64,000 nt of DNA from Diplosphaera chodatii (taxonomy: Eukaryota; Chlorophyta; Trebouxiophyceae; Prasiolales; Stichococcaceae): contig JAALGY010000054.1 of the NCBI GenBank assembly GCA_032358165.1, forward strand, positions 868,001 through 932,000. Direction: 5' to 3'. Each line of letters begins with the position of its first letter. Positions within the stretch are counted from its first letter, which is position 1. This document shows positions 23,997-34,314 of this stretch, piece by piece. Below the pieces are notes generated by a model that was given only the letters and a program-made list of their open reading frames with translations, was not told the DNA's origin and made no database searches. The translations under genes were made by a program, and so were the position numbers.

Positions 23997-24568
23997 GCTT
24001 GCTGCTGATCTGCAGGACTACTCAAGTGCAAACAGCGCTGGAGCCAGCTCGGCCACTTGCAGCAGAGATGTGATGAGAGATGTGAAATCTGCAGCCAGAA
24101 ATTCCGCCAACCTGCTTAAGAACGAAGTAGTACTGTATCGACGTTGGAGTAACAGGTGGAGTGATTGCAGAGTGGACAAGTGGCAGAGGTCAACGCTCTT
24201 CCTTGACAGCAGCTTGCCCGACAATCATTGCTGGAATGGATGTATACACAATTCTGTTGATCTGTAATTGCTACACTTCACCAAATCATATGCCGTGCAG
24301 CCAGATGTATGTGGCGTCTGGTGTGCGTGACCCCTGACACTGTGCCATGACACTGAGCTAGTATGTACTTGCTTCCAGCTGCTTGTACGCCTGATGATAC
24401 TACCCTGGACGCATATGCATGTGCTGTGCACTTCCGAAGTCCTTCGGCGCAGCCACCCACAGTAAGGACACAACCCGTCCCACATGGGGCCGGGCAGGCC
24501 CAGCTGACGCTGTGGCTGTGGTTTGTTGCCCAAATTGTTCAGCGACCTGCAGATAGAAGGCAACAACA
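23997..24568. other. Intergenic region between HRGP-A4 and HRGP-A3
   Basis: It holds the promoter side of A3 and the 3' side of A4. An open frame on minus at 24224-24018 (ending LLQVAELAPALFALE) has helical character. It sits only about 20 nt from the A3 start, so I do not call it a gene; it could be an additional last exon of A4. Confidence 0.4.
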
Positions 24569-26597
24569 TTATGCTGGCCCCAGCTTTTTTACGTACAGCA
24601 ATACGCACTTGCATGTCATCAGACAGGCAGCATCTGGATCCTGACCTGAGGTGGCGGCACCAGAGGCAGCTGCAGCCCCACCTCCTGCAGATTCGTCCCA
24701 CCACATGCTCAAGCTTGCACAGTGATGCACCCACAGACCGTGCCATGACAACCTCGGCATCTCGGCGGCAAGTGTATACGTTTGCGTACCAGAAGAGGAT
24801 GCGGCGGAGGAAGCAGCTGCAGCACCACTGCCAGCTGGGGGAGGCCTGCGGGTGCATAGCATTGCACATCTGGCTACATGCCTGGTTGCCATCGACAACG
24901 CACCTCACCAGCAGGGTGACAGCAAGGGGCAGAGGCAGTTGGCCAGGACAGCTGCCAGGACAGCTGCGCACGGGGGAGGGGAGGGCGGTGGCGAGGGTGG
25001 CGGCGATGGCGGCGGCGGGAATGGGGGCGGCGGGGACGGTGGAGGCGGCGGGGAGGAGGCCTGTGAGGCGCCTGAGGCGGCTGCAGCTGAAGAAGCGGCT
25101 GAGCTCCCTCCACCTGCCGAGCAAACAGGCAGCCGCGTGCTGTTCAGTTTCACACAATGTCAGGGGCACCTGCTGGCTCTTCGAAGTGCATACTTATGAT
25201 GAGTCACCGGCCTAGCAAGTCACATCAGGTAGGGCATCAAGCAGTGGGCACACATGCCTTCAAGTGCCAGCAAACTGACGTACCACCACCACTGGATGCG
25301 GCGCTGCCAGCTGCTGCAGATCCGCCGCCGCCACCGCCACCGCTTGCTGCGGATGAGCCGGCCGCAGCCGAGCCACCCTTGCCGCCGCTAGCAGCGCTTG
25401 ATGCCGCAGCGGCCGAAGAAGCTGCATCAGGAGGTAACATTACAGCATGTCGAGACGTGGTGGTACTGCAGCGACAAATAGCACTCATGAACGTGCAACG
25501 AAGGATTCAGCACATGTGCTGTGCAGTGCCGCAGCATGCTGATGTGGTTCTGAGGTTGCAAAGCATGCACGCTTGCCTCCACCAGAAGAAAGAGGGGGAG
25601 GCGGGGATGGTGGAGGGCTGCAGCAGTGCGAAAACCGCATTTGTTCAGCCTGAATCGAAATGAGCACGTGCCGACAGCATGCATCGTATCATCAAAGCAC
25701 GCGGCAGTATCAGGCAACATGCAGGGGTGAAGGCATACGCACGGGCTTGGTGGAGGCGGCGAGGGCGGCGGCGGCTGCAAGACGCAACACAACCCCTCTG
25801 ACATCACATCACGAGCTGGATGTAATTTGGGTGTGCCGGTGGCATGCTGCTGGTGTTATGACTACTGCTGTGCAGGTTCCGATGAGCTTGGTGACGACGC
25901 TGCATCCACATGCACAGTGCGGGAGCCTCATGATCGAATGCCGCCATGGTGCATGAAAGGCTTGCCACCATGCACCCCGACCCTGGGTTCACGGTCTAGA
26001 ACATGGACCAGGTGCTGAGGCCATCAGAGACACACCGATGACACCACGGCACCGACTGCTGCTGCCGCGGCTGCGGCGGCAGTGTTAGTCTGAAGGACCT
26101 TGCGTCCCATGACCCCTGCAGCACAGCAGGTAGCACAGTAATTGAACTTCACAGTATCAAGCTGTCAGCGGTTTGTGGTTCTTGTCATGCCTGTGCGATG
26201 CAGTTTTCCACCAGTGCCGCCCCTACGTGCACCCAACAGCTGCCCTCCTCAAGTCTGTGAGGGCAGCCATGGCACCAGGCAAAGGTGGTGTGCTGGCTGT
26301 TAAACGGCAGACTGCTGATGAACCATGATGACCTCGACAACCTGGTACTTACACGCGTCCGACTGCGTGCCCAGCATGCTAGCTCATGCCGTTGAAGTGA
26401 TCATGTGCTGCTCGCTGGAGGGATTTCTTCGTGACGAACGCCACCGTCTTAGAGACAATTTGGCAAAGCAGGCAGGAAGGTAGAAAGGCTTGATGTGGTT
26501 ATATCGGCTTTGTGCCCTCAACCTTGTCACCTGTGCATCCGGCGGACAGGCACAGCGCCAGCACCGCAACAACCGCGAACAACATGCGCCCCGCCAT
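24569..26597 (-). CDS. HRGP-A4: extensin-like secreted protein with alternating exon modules
   Basis: Eight exons close in phase to 223 aa: 26597-26531, 26115-26036, 25774-25743, 25617-25577, 25421-25284, 25113-24972, 24845-24790 and 24684-24569. Exon 1 (67 nt) is a signal peptide, MAGRMLFAVVAVLALCLSAG, close to that of A3. Exon 2 has MGRKVLQTNTAAAAAAAAVG. Exons 3, 4, 6 and 7 carry Pro blocks: PPPPSPPPPSP, PPPPSPPPPLSS, SSPPPPPSPPPPFPPPPSPP and PPPPAGSG. Exons 5, 6 and 8 carry Ser/Ala/Gly blocks: SSAAAASSAASGGKGGSAAA, GGGSSAASSAAAASGASQAS and GGGAAAASGAATSG. The fourth intron begins with gc rather than gt. The SPPPP repeats are extensin-type O-glycosylation motifs, so this is very likely a structural wall HRGP. 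The final exon may be longer or spliced on, since its C-terminus (CLMTCKCVLLYVKKLGPA) is unlike that of its paralogues. Confidence 0.65.
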
Positions 26598-27044
26598 CTT
26601 CGCTGCTGCCGTCTAATTCGGCAGATGTGCCGCAAGCAAAGTAAAGGGAAGGCTGAATACTGGCGCAGCCGATCGAACCAGCCTCTCTTATCGCATCTGC
26701 AGAGCATCTCGGCGGGCCACGTGTCAGCTTCCATTCTGGGCATCAGGATGACCTGGCAAACTTTGGCCTGCTTGCAAGTGCCCTGAAGACGGTTTGCCAC
26801 GCTCTGCTCAGGTGGCGTCGGTCAACGAGCGTCAGCAATCCCTGAAAATGCCGCCGATGACTTATCTGGCGGCCTTGCCTGATCCTGCCTACGTGGTGCT
26901 GGGATCGCAATCACATCATGCATTGGGCGACTCTGTGCAATAGCATTGACACGCAGGGACACAGAGCAGCAGACTGAGGTTCGTGCTGCAGTTCGTCGTT
27001 TGGCTTGCCCTGAGATCCCGGCCACCTACCCACGAACCATAACC
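26598..27044. other. Bidirectional intergenic region, HRGP-A4 / HRGP-B1
   Basis: 447 bp between the divergent start codons of A4 (26597, minus) and B1 (27045, plus), where the four-gene minus array meets the two-gene plus array. It may act as a shared promoter. No TATA element is apparent. Confidence 0.5.
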
Positions 27045-28667
27045 ATGCGGGCACCCCAGTGTGTGCTGCTGGCCTGCTGCACGGTTGCAGCTCTGCTACG
27101 GGTCCCTTCAGCCTTCGCAGCTGTGGCAGACGGATCCAGACACGAAGGGAAGATCGGATGGCTGACAAAGCAGCCGAAGCGCGACTTTGCAACGTGTCAG
27201 GCCAGCTGCGAGTCGTTGGACCGCGCCGCTGCGGCGCTGCCCTGCCACACCCTGAGCAGCGCCAGTGCTGCAGCCAGCGCGGCGGATGCCGCCTGCCCCT
27301 GCTTCTGCTGTCCAGTCGCAGACGACCAGGAGGGCCAAGTGCCTGCCTGCAGCCTGGCAGCCTCAGATGAGACGGCCTTCTGCCGCCGCCAGCGGCACAA
27401 GTGCGAGGACGAGTGCGGCGGCGCAGAGCACATGGACTTCATGTGATCATATCTACCTTTCGGCTCTGTCATTGCCAGTCACAGTCACTGTGGTCGTGCA
27501 TGCTGTGTCTGCTCAAGACTACAGACAGGCATCCCAACACTGTAGCCGGCAACTTCTATCATGCTCTCCTGTCAACTTGCACACCCATGCCCTGCCTGGC
27601 CTGGTGCAGGTGCAAGGACGAAGGTGGAGCCAGGGCTGTGGCTTGCGCCTGCACGTCGTTCGATGATGGCATCCGTGACCTGGCGTTCCGCAGCGCCAGC
27701 GGCCCAGTCTGCGGAACCGCAGCAGTGAGATGTCCACTCAAGAGCCACCGCGAGCTACACCTTGCCCAGAACGTGTCAGCGCCTGCAGATTGCAGCACCA
27801 ATGTGACGGCAGCCAGAAGGGGTGCCAATTCACAACTTGAGGTAACAGAAGTAGCGTTGTGCTATGCAGGCACAGCCATCTCAGCCCTGCTGGCTGGATT
27901 GGGCCAAGGCGCGGCCGGCGCGCCACCTGCTGGGCAGCTCCACAGTGACATCCCCAGACGGCTCCTCGCAGACGTCCGTGAGCGGCAACGCTCAAGCCAT
28001 TGCGACGACACCCACCGGCCAGAGCGTGCAGGCCAGTACTTCTCTCGTTCTCTGCAAGCACCTTGCTTGGCTGGATGTTGGCAGATCACCAGCAGCCTGT
28101 ATGCTTGACCTGGCATACCTGATGTCTCCACTGACTTTCAACATGCAGGTCGCGCCCCTGCCCCCGCAAAGCAGTGGCACCCCTACTGCGACAAGCCCCA
28201 ACACCAGCACCTCGCCTGATGATTCCACCCAGACATCCACATCGGGCAACGGCCAGGCTGTGGCAATGTCGCCAACAGGGACATCTGCGTCCGGCCCCAC
28301 AGCGCCCACTGCAGCGCCCACTGGTGCAGCCGCCACGCCCGTCACCCCGCTGACCCCCGGCCCGACCCCTCCGGCGACTGCTTCCGACTCATCGAGCCCT
28401 GCTACTTCGACGATTGCAACGGCGCCGCCCGCACCCAGTGCAGCCGTGCTGGCGGCTGTCGCCCAGACCTCTCAGCTGCTGCTGCTGGTGAGCGGAAGTC
28501 GTTCGCGATACCTCTTCCAGTCTTTGAGCTGCCTGTCCTTCTTGGTGCTCTGGCTTTTGTCTGCACAGTGCAGCTGATGTGCATTATTGTAGCTCATGGC
28601 GTGACATGATGCATGTGCATTGCAGGTGTCGATGGTGGTCATCGGCGCATGGGCGGCTTGTGCATGA
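27045..28667 (+). CDS. HRGP-B1: secreted Cys-rich head, Ser/Thr/Pro-rich stalk, C-terminal hydrophobic tail
   Basis: Five exons close in phase to 388 aa: 27045-27442, 27610-27841, 27870-28025, 28149-28487 and 28626-28667. Exon 1 starts with a signal peptide (MRAPQCVLLACCTVAALLRV) and continues into a cysteine-rich domain with CQASCESLDRAAAALPCHTL, ACPCFCCPV and FCRRQRHKCEDECGGAEHMD. Exon 2 adds MCKDEGGARAVACACTSFDD. Exons 3-4 hold two copies of a module, QTSVSGNAQAIATTPTGQS and QTSTSGNGQAVAMSPTGTSA, followed by Thr/Pro/Ala-rich sequence. Exon 5 gives the C-terminus LLLLVSMVVIGAWAACA, a hydrophobic end typical of GPI-anchor signals. The layout suggests a surface-displayed glycoprotein with a globular Cys-rich tip. 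No known domain is recognised. Confidence 0.72.
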
Positions 28668-29163
28668 GGAGCTCCACTCTGGCTTAGTTCTGCATTTGTA
28701 CTGATTTGTGATGTCCCTTTTGGTTCTGCATGCACAGTCTCAATGAGTGTGCCTGTTGTTCACCTGACGGCTGACCGCGCCGTTTACAATCAGTTTTTGC
28801 TAGGGTATGCACGGCTGCTGTGATGATGCTCATGCAGCGGAAAGTGTTGGCTGCAATCTGCAACACGATTGCGGGGGCAGGTCATATCCTACGTGTCCCC
28901 GCTCATCACAAGCGACCTGCCTGATGAAGCTGAGCCAACTGGCCACCGCCGTATTTTCATCGTCCGGAGCTGCAATCCTGAGAGATTAACGCATTTTGAC
29001 CCCAGTAACTGCCCTGCAGCCAATACTTCTAGGCAGACCTCAACAGTGCACTCTATACAGATCTCCAGCCCATTGCCAGTGCCAGGTCAGGAGAACCAGA
29101 ATGCTTTGTGTGTAGACTGGATTGCACATAGGAACCCAAATTTTGTCAGGATCTGCTGCAGCA
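28668..29163. other. Intergenic region between HRGP-B1 and HRGP-B2
   Basis: About 500 bp of mixed-base sequence between the two tandem B genes. No exon is supported; it should contain the B2 promoter. Confidence 0.45.
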
Positions 29164-32100
29164 ATGTGCCGGTTCTGCTTCAGCAGCACCACTGCTGCAT
29201 TTGTGACCTTTGCACTGTGTTTCACCGTTACAGCAATCGCAGGTGCACTCGAACCAGCCGATGCACACGGTCAGTTTGCCACAAGAGCGCACTTGGGAAG
29301 GGTCTCTGGCCCACGCAACAAGCAGTCGTGCCAGTCGGGCTGCCTAACCCTGGGTCGCTCTGCGATACCAGCGGGTTGCATTACCGTCAGCCCGGATGTG
29401 CCACAGCAGCCTTGCCTCTGTGGTCCACAGCACCAGCAGGAAGTTAGACTGTCGAGCAGCACAGAAGCTTGGAACAATGCAGCCAGAGCAACCCGCGCGC
29501 TTGCAGATACAGACGAATTTTGCCGTCGGAAGCATGTTCTGTGCAAAGAGCTGTGCGGAACTGCTACAATGATTTTCATGTGAGAACTGTCATTCAAGTC
29601 GAGCTGTCCTCCAGACATTGACATGCACTGTCGTTTTGTACTGCCCTGTCAGTTCTGCCAACCAAAAGCGTCACCTAGTGGTGTCACAAGGCAAAGCCGG
29701 GGTGCCCATGCAGGTGCGGAGAAGCCCCTGTGCCGGTGCCCGGCGGCAGCCACATGGTGCACGCATCCTGCTCCTGTGTGCCGCTGCAGCAGGGTTGCTA
29801 CCGCACATTCCACAGCAACCTGACTGAGCCCGTCTGCAGTGATCCCACATCCTCTGCGGCAACCCCCTGCGTGCTGCCGGCAAGCAGCAGCAGCCATGCA
29901 GAGCTCCACCGCCCGCAGCGCAGCCTGCTGCAGGCGCCACTCCCAGGACAGCCCCTCGGCACGACGCCAACAGGGCAGCAGGTCTCGTTCCTGGCCCTGC
30001 CGACTGCCGTGCCTGCTGCGGCCGGCTCCCCTGCTGCAGCCACACCCGCCCCCACACCAGCCACCCCTGCCCAGGCTGCGGGCGCTGCTGCAGCGCCTGT
30101 GGGCGCCACTCCCACCGCCACACCCCCACCGTCCTCCCCTGGTACCCCCTTAGCCGCACCAGCCCCAGCAGGGACGCCGACAGCCGCCGACTTCGTGGCT
30201 GCCGGACAGGGCTTTGACGTGACGCCGACCGGCCTGGCCCAAGTGGCAACCGGCACTCCCAGTGCGGCTGGCAGCACCGCAGCCGCTGCTGCAACGTCCC
30301 CGCCGAGCGCAGCCGGCGGCCCAGGGGCCACATCAGCAGCCGCCAGCAGCCCCGGCGGCAAGACCAGCGCGACAGCCGCCACATCGCCTCCCAGCGCCCC
30401 TGGCGGCAGCTCATCAGCCTCATCGTCAAGCAGTGCCTCCGCAGGCGCAACACCCGCCCCGTCGTCTGTGCCGACGCCGACGCCAGCAGGCAGCACATCG
30501 GCACCCACCGCAGCCACGCCGACCCTGACCCCCACCAATGCCCAGGCGGCAGCCAACGCAGCAGGCGCCCTGTCCACCATCCAGGCGCTCCAAATCCCGA
30601 CACCCGCCCCCACAGCAGCTCCCACCACAACCGCCCCTGCAGCTGCCAAAACCCCTGCACCGACAGCCAGTACGCCCACTACGCCAGCCCCGCCAACTCC
30701 AGCGCTGCCAAGTGTGTCACCATCCCCAGCCCCTGCTGCCGCAGCAGCTCCGCCATCTGCGACGCCGTCTGCAGGATCCACAGCAGCCGTCAGCACGGCA
30801 GGCACTTTGCCCACCACGACATCCCCAACGGCAGCCGCCAATGCTGCCGGCACGCTGGCCACCATCCAGGCGCTGCTCACCCCAACCGCTGCCCCCACGC
30901 CGGCACCAGTGGCCCCCGCCGCAGCTCCCACGCCCGGCCCGCGGGCTCAGCCTAACCCGGGGCCACCAAACCTGTCACCATCCCCAGCCACCAGTGCTGC
31001 AGCACCATCCTCGTCTGCCACACCGTCTGCAGCTCCCCCTGCTGCGACCAGCACTGCCGCCACCCCGCCAACCGCAACATCCCCGACTGCAGCTGCCAAC
31101 GCTGCCGGTGCACTGGCCACCATCCAGTCTCTGCTCACCCCAGCGCCTACTCCCACACCGGTGCCCGCCTCCAGCGCCCCTGCAGCCGCTGGCAAGACTG
31201 CCGCAGCGGCACCCACAGCTCAGCCGAGCTCAGCGGCCCCAACACCGTCGCCAGCGCCCGCCGCTGCCACTGCAGCAGCTTCCTCACCAGCCGCGCCCCC
31301 TGCAAGTGCTGCTGCAGCGTCCAGCACCCCCTCGGTCACGACATCACCGACGGCAGCCGCCAACGCTGCCGGCGCCCTGGCCACCATCCAGGCGTTGCTC
31401 ACCCCTACACCTGCCCCCACACCTGCGCCCACAACCACTGCCCCCGCCCCCACTGCCCAGGGTTCTGCACCCACACCTGCAGCGCCTGCTGCAACAGCTC
31501 AGTCAACCCCAGCACAGCCTACACCATCCTCAGCGGCTGCTGCTGCATCTGCGCCGTCTGCCGCACCATCTGCAGGGGCCTCCACTGCCACCCCTGCAGC
31601 CAGTGTTGCTGCCGCCCTCGCAGCCATCCAGGCGTTGGGCACCCAGCCCGTCACGCTGACACCGTCAGCAAGCGCGGCCGCCACCGCCGGAACCCCTTCA
31701 GTTGCTGCATCACCCACCGAAGCTGCCAATGCTGCCGGCGCTGCGGCTGTCATTCAGGCCCTCGGCCAGCAGCCGTTTGCACCCACCGCCGCGGCCACAG
31801 TGGCACCAGGTTCCCAGTCCAACCTTGCCGGCACCATTGCAGCGATACAGCGCACTGGCACGCTGCCTCCCACCGTGGCCGCTGCTGCAGGCGCTGCCAC
31901 AGCTGCACCAGCTGGTGCGCTTGCCTGGCCTTATTTTGCCATAAGCGACTCTGCCTGAGAAAGGGCTTGTTTGTGCTGTGTCTATCTATCAAGTATTGCA
32001 CTGTCAGGTGATGAATGTATGTTGAGCTCCTGCAGGTGCCGGGGCTGGGCCACCCGCAGCAGCAGCACCCACCCCCTCTAGCGCTGCTGCGGCGGCGTCC

Positions 32101-33659
32101 ACACCGGGCGCCGGCACCGCCACCAACACTGCACCAGGCGTGCAGACATCCACTTCAGGTGCTACCAACCACAGCGGTGTGACGGAGTGTTGTCTGCTTC
32201 TTCTCAAGCTTACAAGCCTGCAGGGCTACGTCGGGCACTGATCAGATTAACATTAATCTGGCATGATCGTGCTGTAGGAAATGGTCAAGCGGTGGCCAGC
32301 TCGCCCGGGGGCACGTCCGCCTCGGGGCCGACGCTCACGACGGCTCCCTCCGCCCAGTCCGCCAGCGGCAACGTGCTGACCGCGGCGCCGACGGCGCCAG
32401 GCGCCACGGCCGCCCCCACACCAAGTGCCGCAGCCGCTGCTGCTGCTGCTGCTGGCCTCGGCGCAGCGGCAGGCGCAGGCGCCCTTGGCGCAGCGGCGGC
32501 GGGCGCGGCACCCGCCACCGAGCCCACCGCTGCAGGCAAGTGATGCATCAACAGCACCGCAACACTCGAGCGATGATGGCCCGCAGCATGCAACATCACG
32601 GGCGGTTCTGTGCATGTCAAACCACACTTCATTGTTGCGGGAATGCGCCCAAGCATGTACGCTCCGCTTGCAACACTTGCCCCCTTGTGCAGGCGCTGCA
32701 GCCGCACCTGCCCCGGAGCGTCAACCCGCAGCTGCCAGTTCCCCAGCCAAGGGACCCACCGTTGCCCCGACGAGTACACCCGCCGCTGCAGCGTCTGCTG
32801 CCGCGCCCACCGCGCCAACAGCACCACCCGCCACGCCCAGCGCAGCGCTGAGTGGGGCCACAGCTGCCCCACCAACATCAGCGCCCACACCAGCTCCGAC
32901 CAAAGCACCGACGCCAGCACCCACTAGACCAGCTCCGACGCCAGCACCGACGCCAGCGCCGACATCTGCTACCCCAGCGCCCTCGCCGGCTGTTGCCCCT
33001 GCACCCACCACCCCAGCTCCCACCACGGCTCCCACTGGACCGGCCCCAGCCGCAGCTCCCGCAGCATCTCCGACTGCACCAACAGGCGCACCAGCCGCAG
33101 CTGGCATAACACCAGCTGGCAAGCGCGCCGCTGCTGCCGCCGCCGCCCCTGCCACTGAACCACCCTCGAGTGCTGCTGCCGCTTCTGCCGCTGGGGCCAC
33201 CCCTCGCGGGCTGCCCGCCCCTGGGCCGGAACCCACAGCCCCTGCCGGCCCCGGCTCCACTGCGTCCGCTGCCGCCGTCAGCCCGGGCCAGCCGACCGCC
33301 GCCCCCGCCGCGCCCACAGCTGACAAGGCCCCGACTGCTGCGCCGGCGGGGGCTGTCGCCAGTGCGGGCGGCGCTGCACCGACACCCGCGCCAACTCCCG
33401 CCGCTGCAGTCCTGGCACCTGCACAGGACGCCACTTCCCCGCCTGCCGCTGCCGCCGCCACTTGCACCCCGCCCCTCGTCATGACTGTCCAGGTGACACT
33501 GACAGTGGCTGGCATTGCCACATGCATGCATGCATTTATGGAATGATTTGGGCGTTCAGCTGTCATATTGCTGGCTCACCACTGAAGCATGTACCTGATG
33601 CACAGCACTGTCCTGTGCAGGCCGCCTGCGCTATCGCTGCCCTGCTGATCGCTTTATAG
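29164..33659 (+). CDS. HRGP-B2: giant secreted Pro/Thr/Ala-rich surface protein with Cys-rich head and GPI-like tail
   Basis: Six exons close in phase to 1278 aa: 29164-29579, 29714-31914, 32036-32158, 32278-32535, 32693-33492 and 33621-33659. Exon 1 is a signal peptide (MCRFCFSSTTAAFVTFALCF) plus a Cys-rich domain with CQSGCLTLGRSAIPAGCITV and FCRRKHVLCKELCG, paralogous to B1. The exon 1/2 splice sits at the same place, inside an F-M-C motif. Exon 2 (2.2 kb) adds a further Cys block (MVHASCSCVPLQQGCYRTFH) and then a long stalk of Pro, Thr, Ala and Ser with seven copies of a short motif like ANAAGALATIQALLT. Exons 3-4 contain the STSGNGQAVASSPGGTSASG module of B1. Exon 5 is PTPAPTP-rich. Exon 6 makes the end TPPLVMTVQAACAIAALLIA, a GPI-type hydrophobic tail. 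Intron 4 is GC-AG. It is likely a fibrous, heavily O-glycosylated wall or adhesion glycoprotein. Confidence 0.75.
30540..31880 (+). repeat. Tandem degenerate repeat in HRGP-B2 (about 261-bp units)
   Basis: Seven copies of a motif like A-N-A-A-G-x-L-A-T-I-Q-A-L occur at about 30550, 30837, 31098, 31359, 31600, 31723 and 31820. Copies 2-4 are exactly about 261 bp apart and are separated by Pro/Thr/Ala-rich spacers. The last three are degenerate and more closely spaced. Confidence 0.7.
33521..33535. repeat. CATG microsatellite in HRGP-B2 intron 5
   Basis: A (CATG)n run of about 15 nt within the last intron of HRGP-B2. Confidence 0.6.
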
Positions 33660-34314
33660 CTAGACTGTGGACCATCAGAAAGCACTGTGCACTCCTGCTA
33701 TGTGCTCCGCTGACACTGCTGTTGAGCCCCTTCGATTCTGACGCAGCTGCATTGACATGGACTGTGACGGTCGATACCGATGGCTAGTTTGTCAGCAGTA
33801 CCTAGGTCAATGCCACTTCATTACTGCTTCCCGACGAGGGCAGGTGGTTTTGTGGCGGTGGCAAACATGTGTGGCATCCCCTGCTGCCTTTCCTTGATAA
33901 AGGAGCGAGGATTTCCAATATTCACCTGTCAGCGCCTATTACTGCTGCCTGCCTTTCAGTGCATGGAACCAGGCTCCGAGGAGCAAGGAGCCCGCTGCCC
34001 GCGCAGAGCTCATAGTTCACCAGCAACGTCGCACAGGAGAGCAGCGTCGCCTGTGTGCTGCACCCAGCATCGCCTTTATTGCTGCTGACAGCCATCGTTG
34101 TGGCACACACCATCAAGTGCAGAGACCTTGGTGCAGACGTTGCAGGGCTGCTTGGTCGTAACAGCATCACTTTCGACCGCTTGTGCTAGGTGCGTGTGTT
34201 GAAGCTGTGCAGCGGCGCGCGGCGCTGCGCTGCTAGAAGGGCAGTTCACTCTTCGGGCACCTTCACTGGCAACAGTGGTCTGTCAAGCGTAGAGACGGAC
34301 AGGGTGCGGCAGCC
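33660..34314. other. Intergenic region, HRGP-B2 to proteasome alpha-4
   Basis: About 650 bp with no supported exon. It contains the 3' flank of B2 and the promoter of the proteasome gene. Confidence 0.5.

Noticed and set aside
24018..24224. Small minus-strand open frame just before the HRGP-A3 start
   Set aside because: It lies about 20 nt from the A3 start, has no initiation or splice support, and the A4 chain already closes without it.
24225..25169. 314-codon minus-strand open frame at HRGP-A4
   Set aside because: It crosses several good splice sites in another frame. The phase-closed A4 exon chain explains the same DNA with SPPPP-type protein.
25237..25663. Plus-strand Pro/Ala-rich open frame within HRGP-A4
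   Set aside because: It is the reverse complement of the Gly/Ala/Ser exon. The plus strand shows no matching splice chain or signal peptide.
29671..30931. Long minus-strand open frames of Gly/Val/Ala or Trp/Arg type opposite HRGP-B2
   Set aside because: They are the complement of the Pro/Thr/Ala codons of B2, with no start context, signal or conserved motif of their own.
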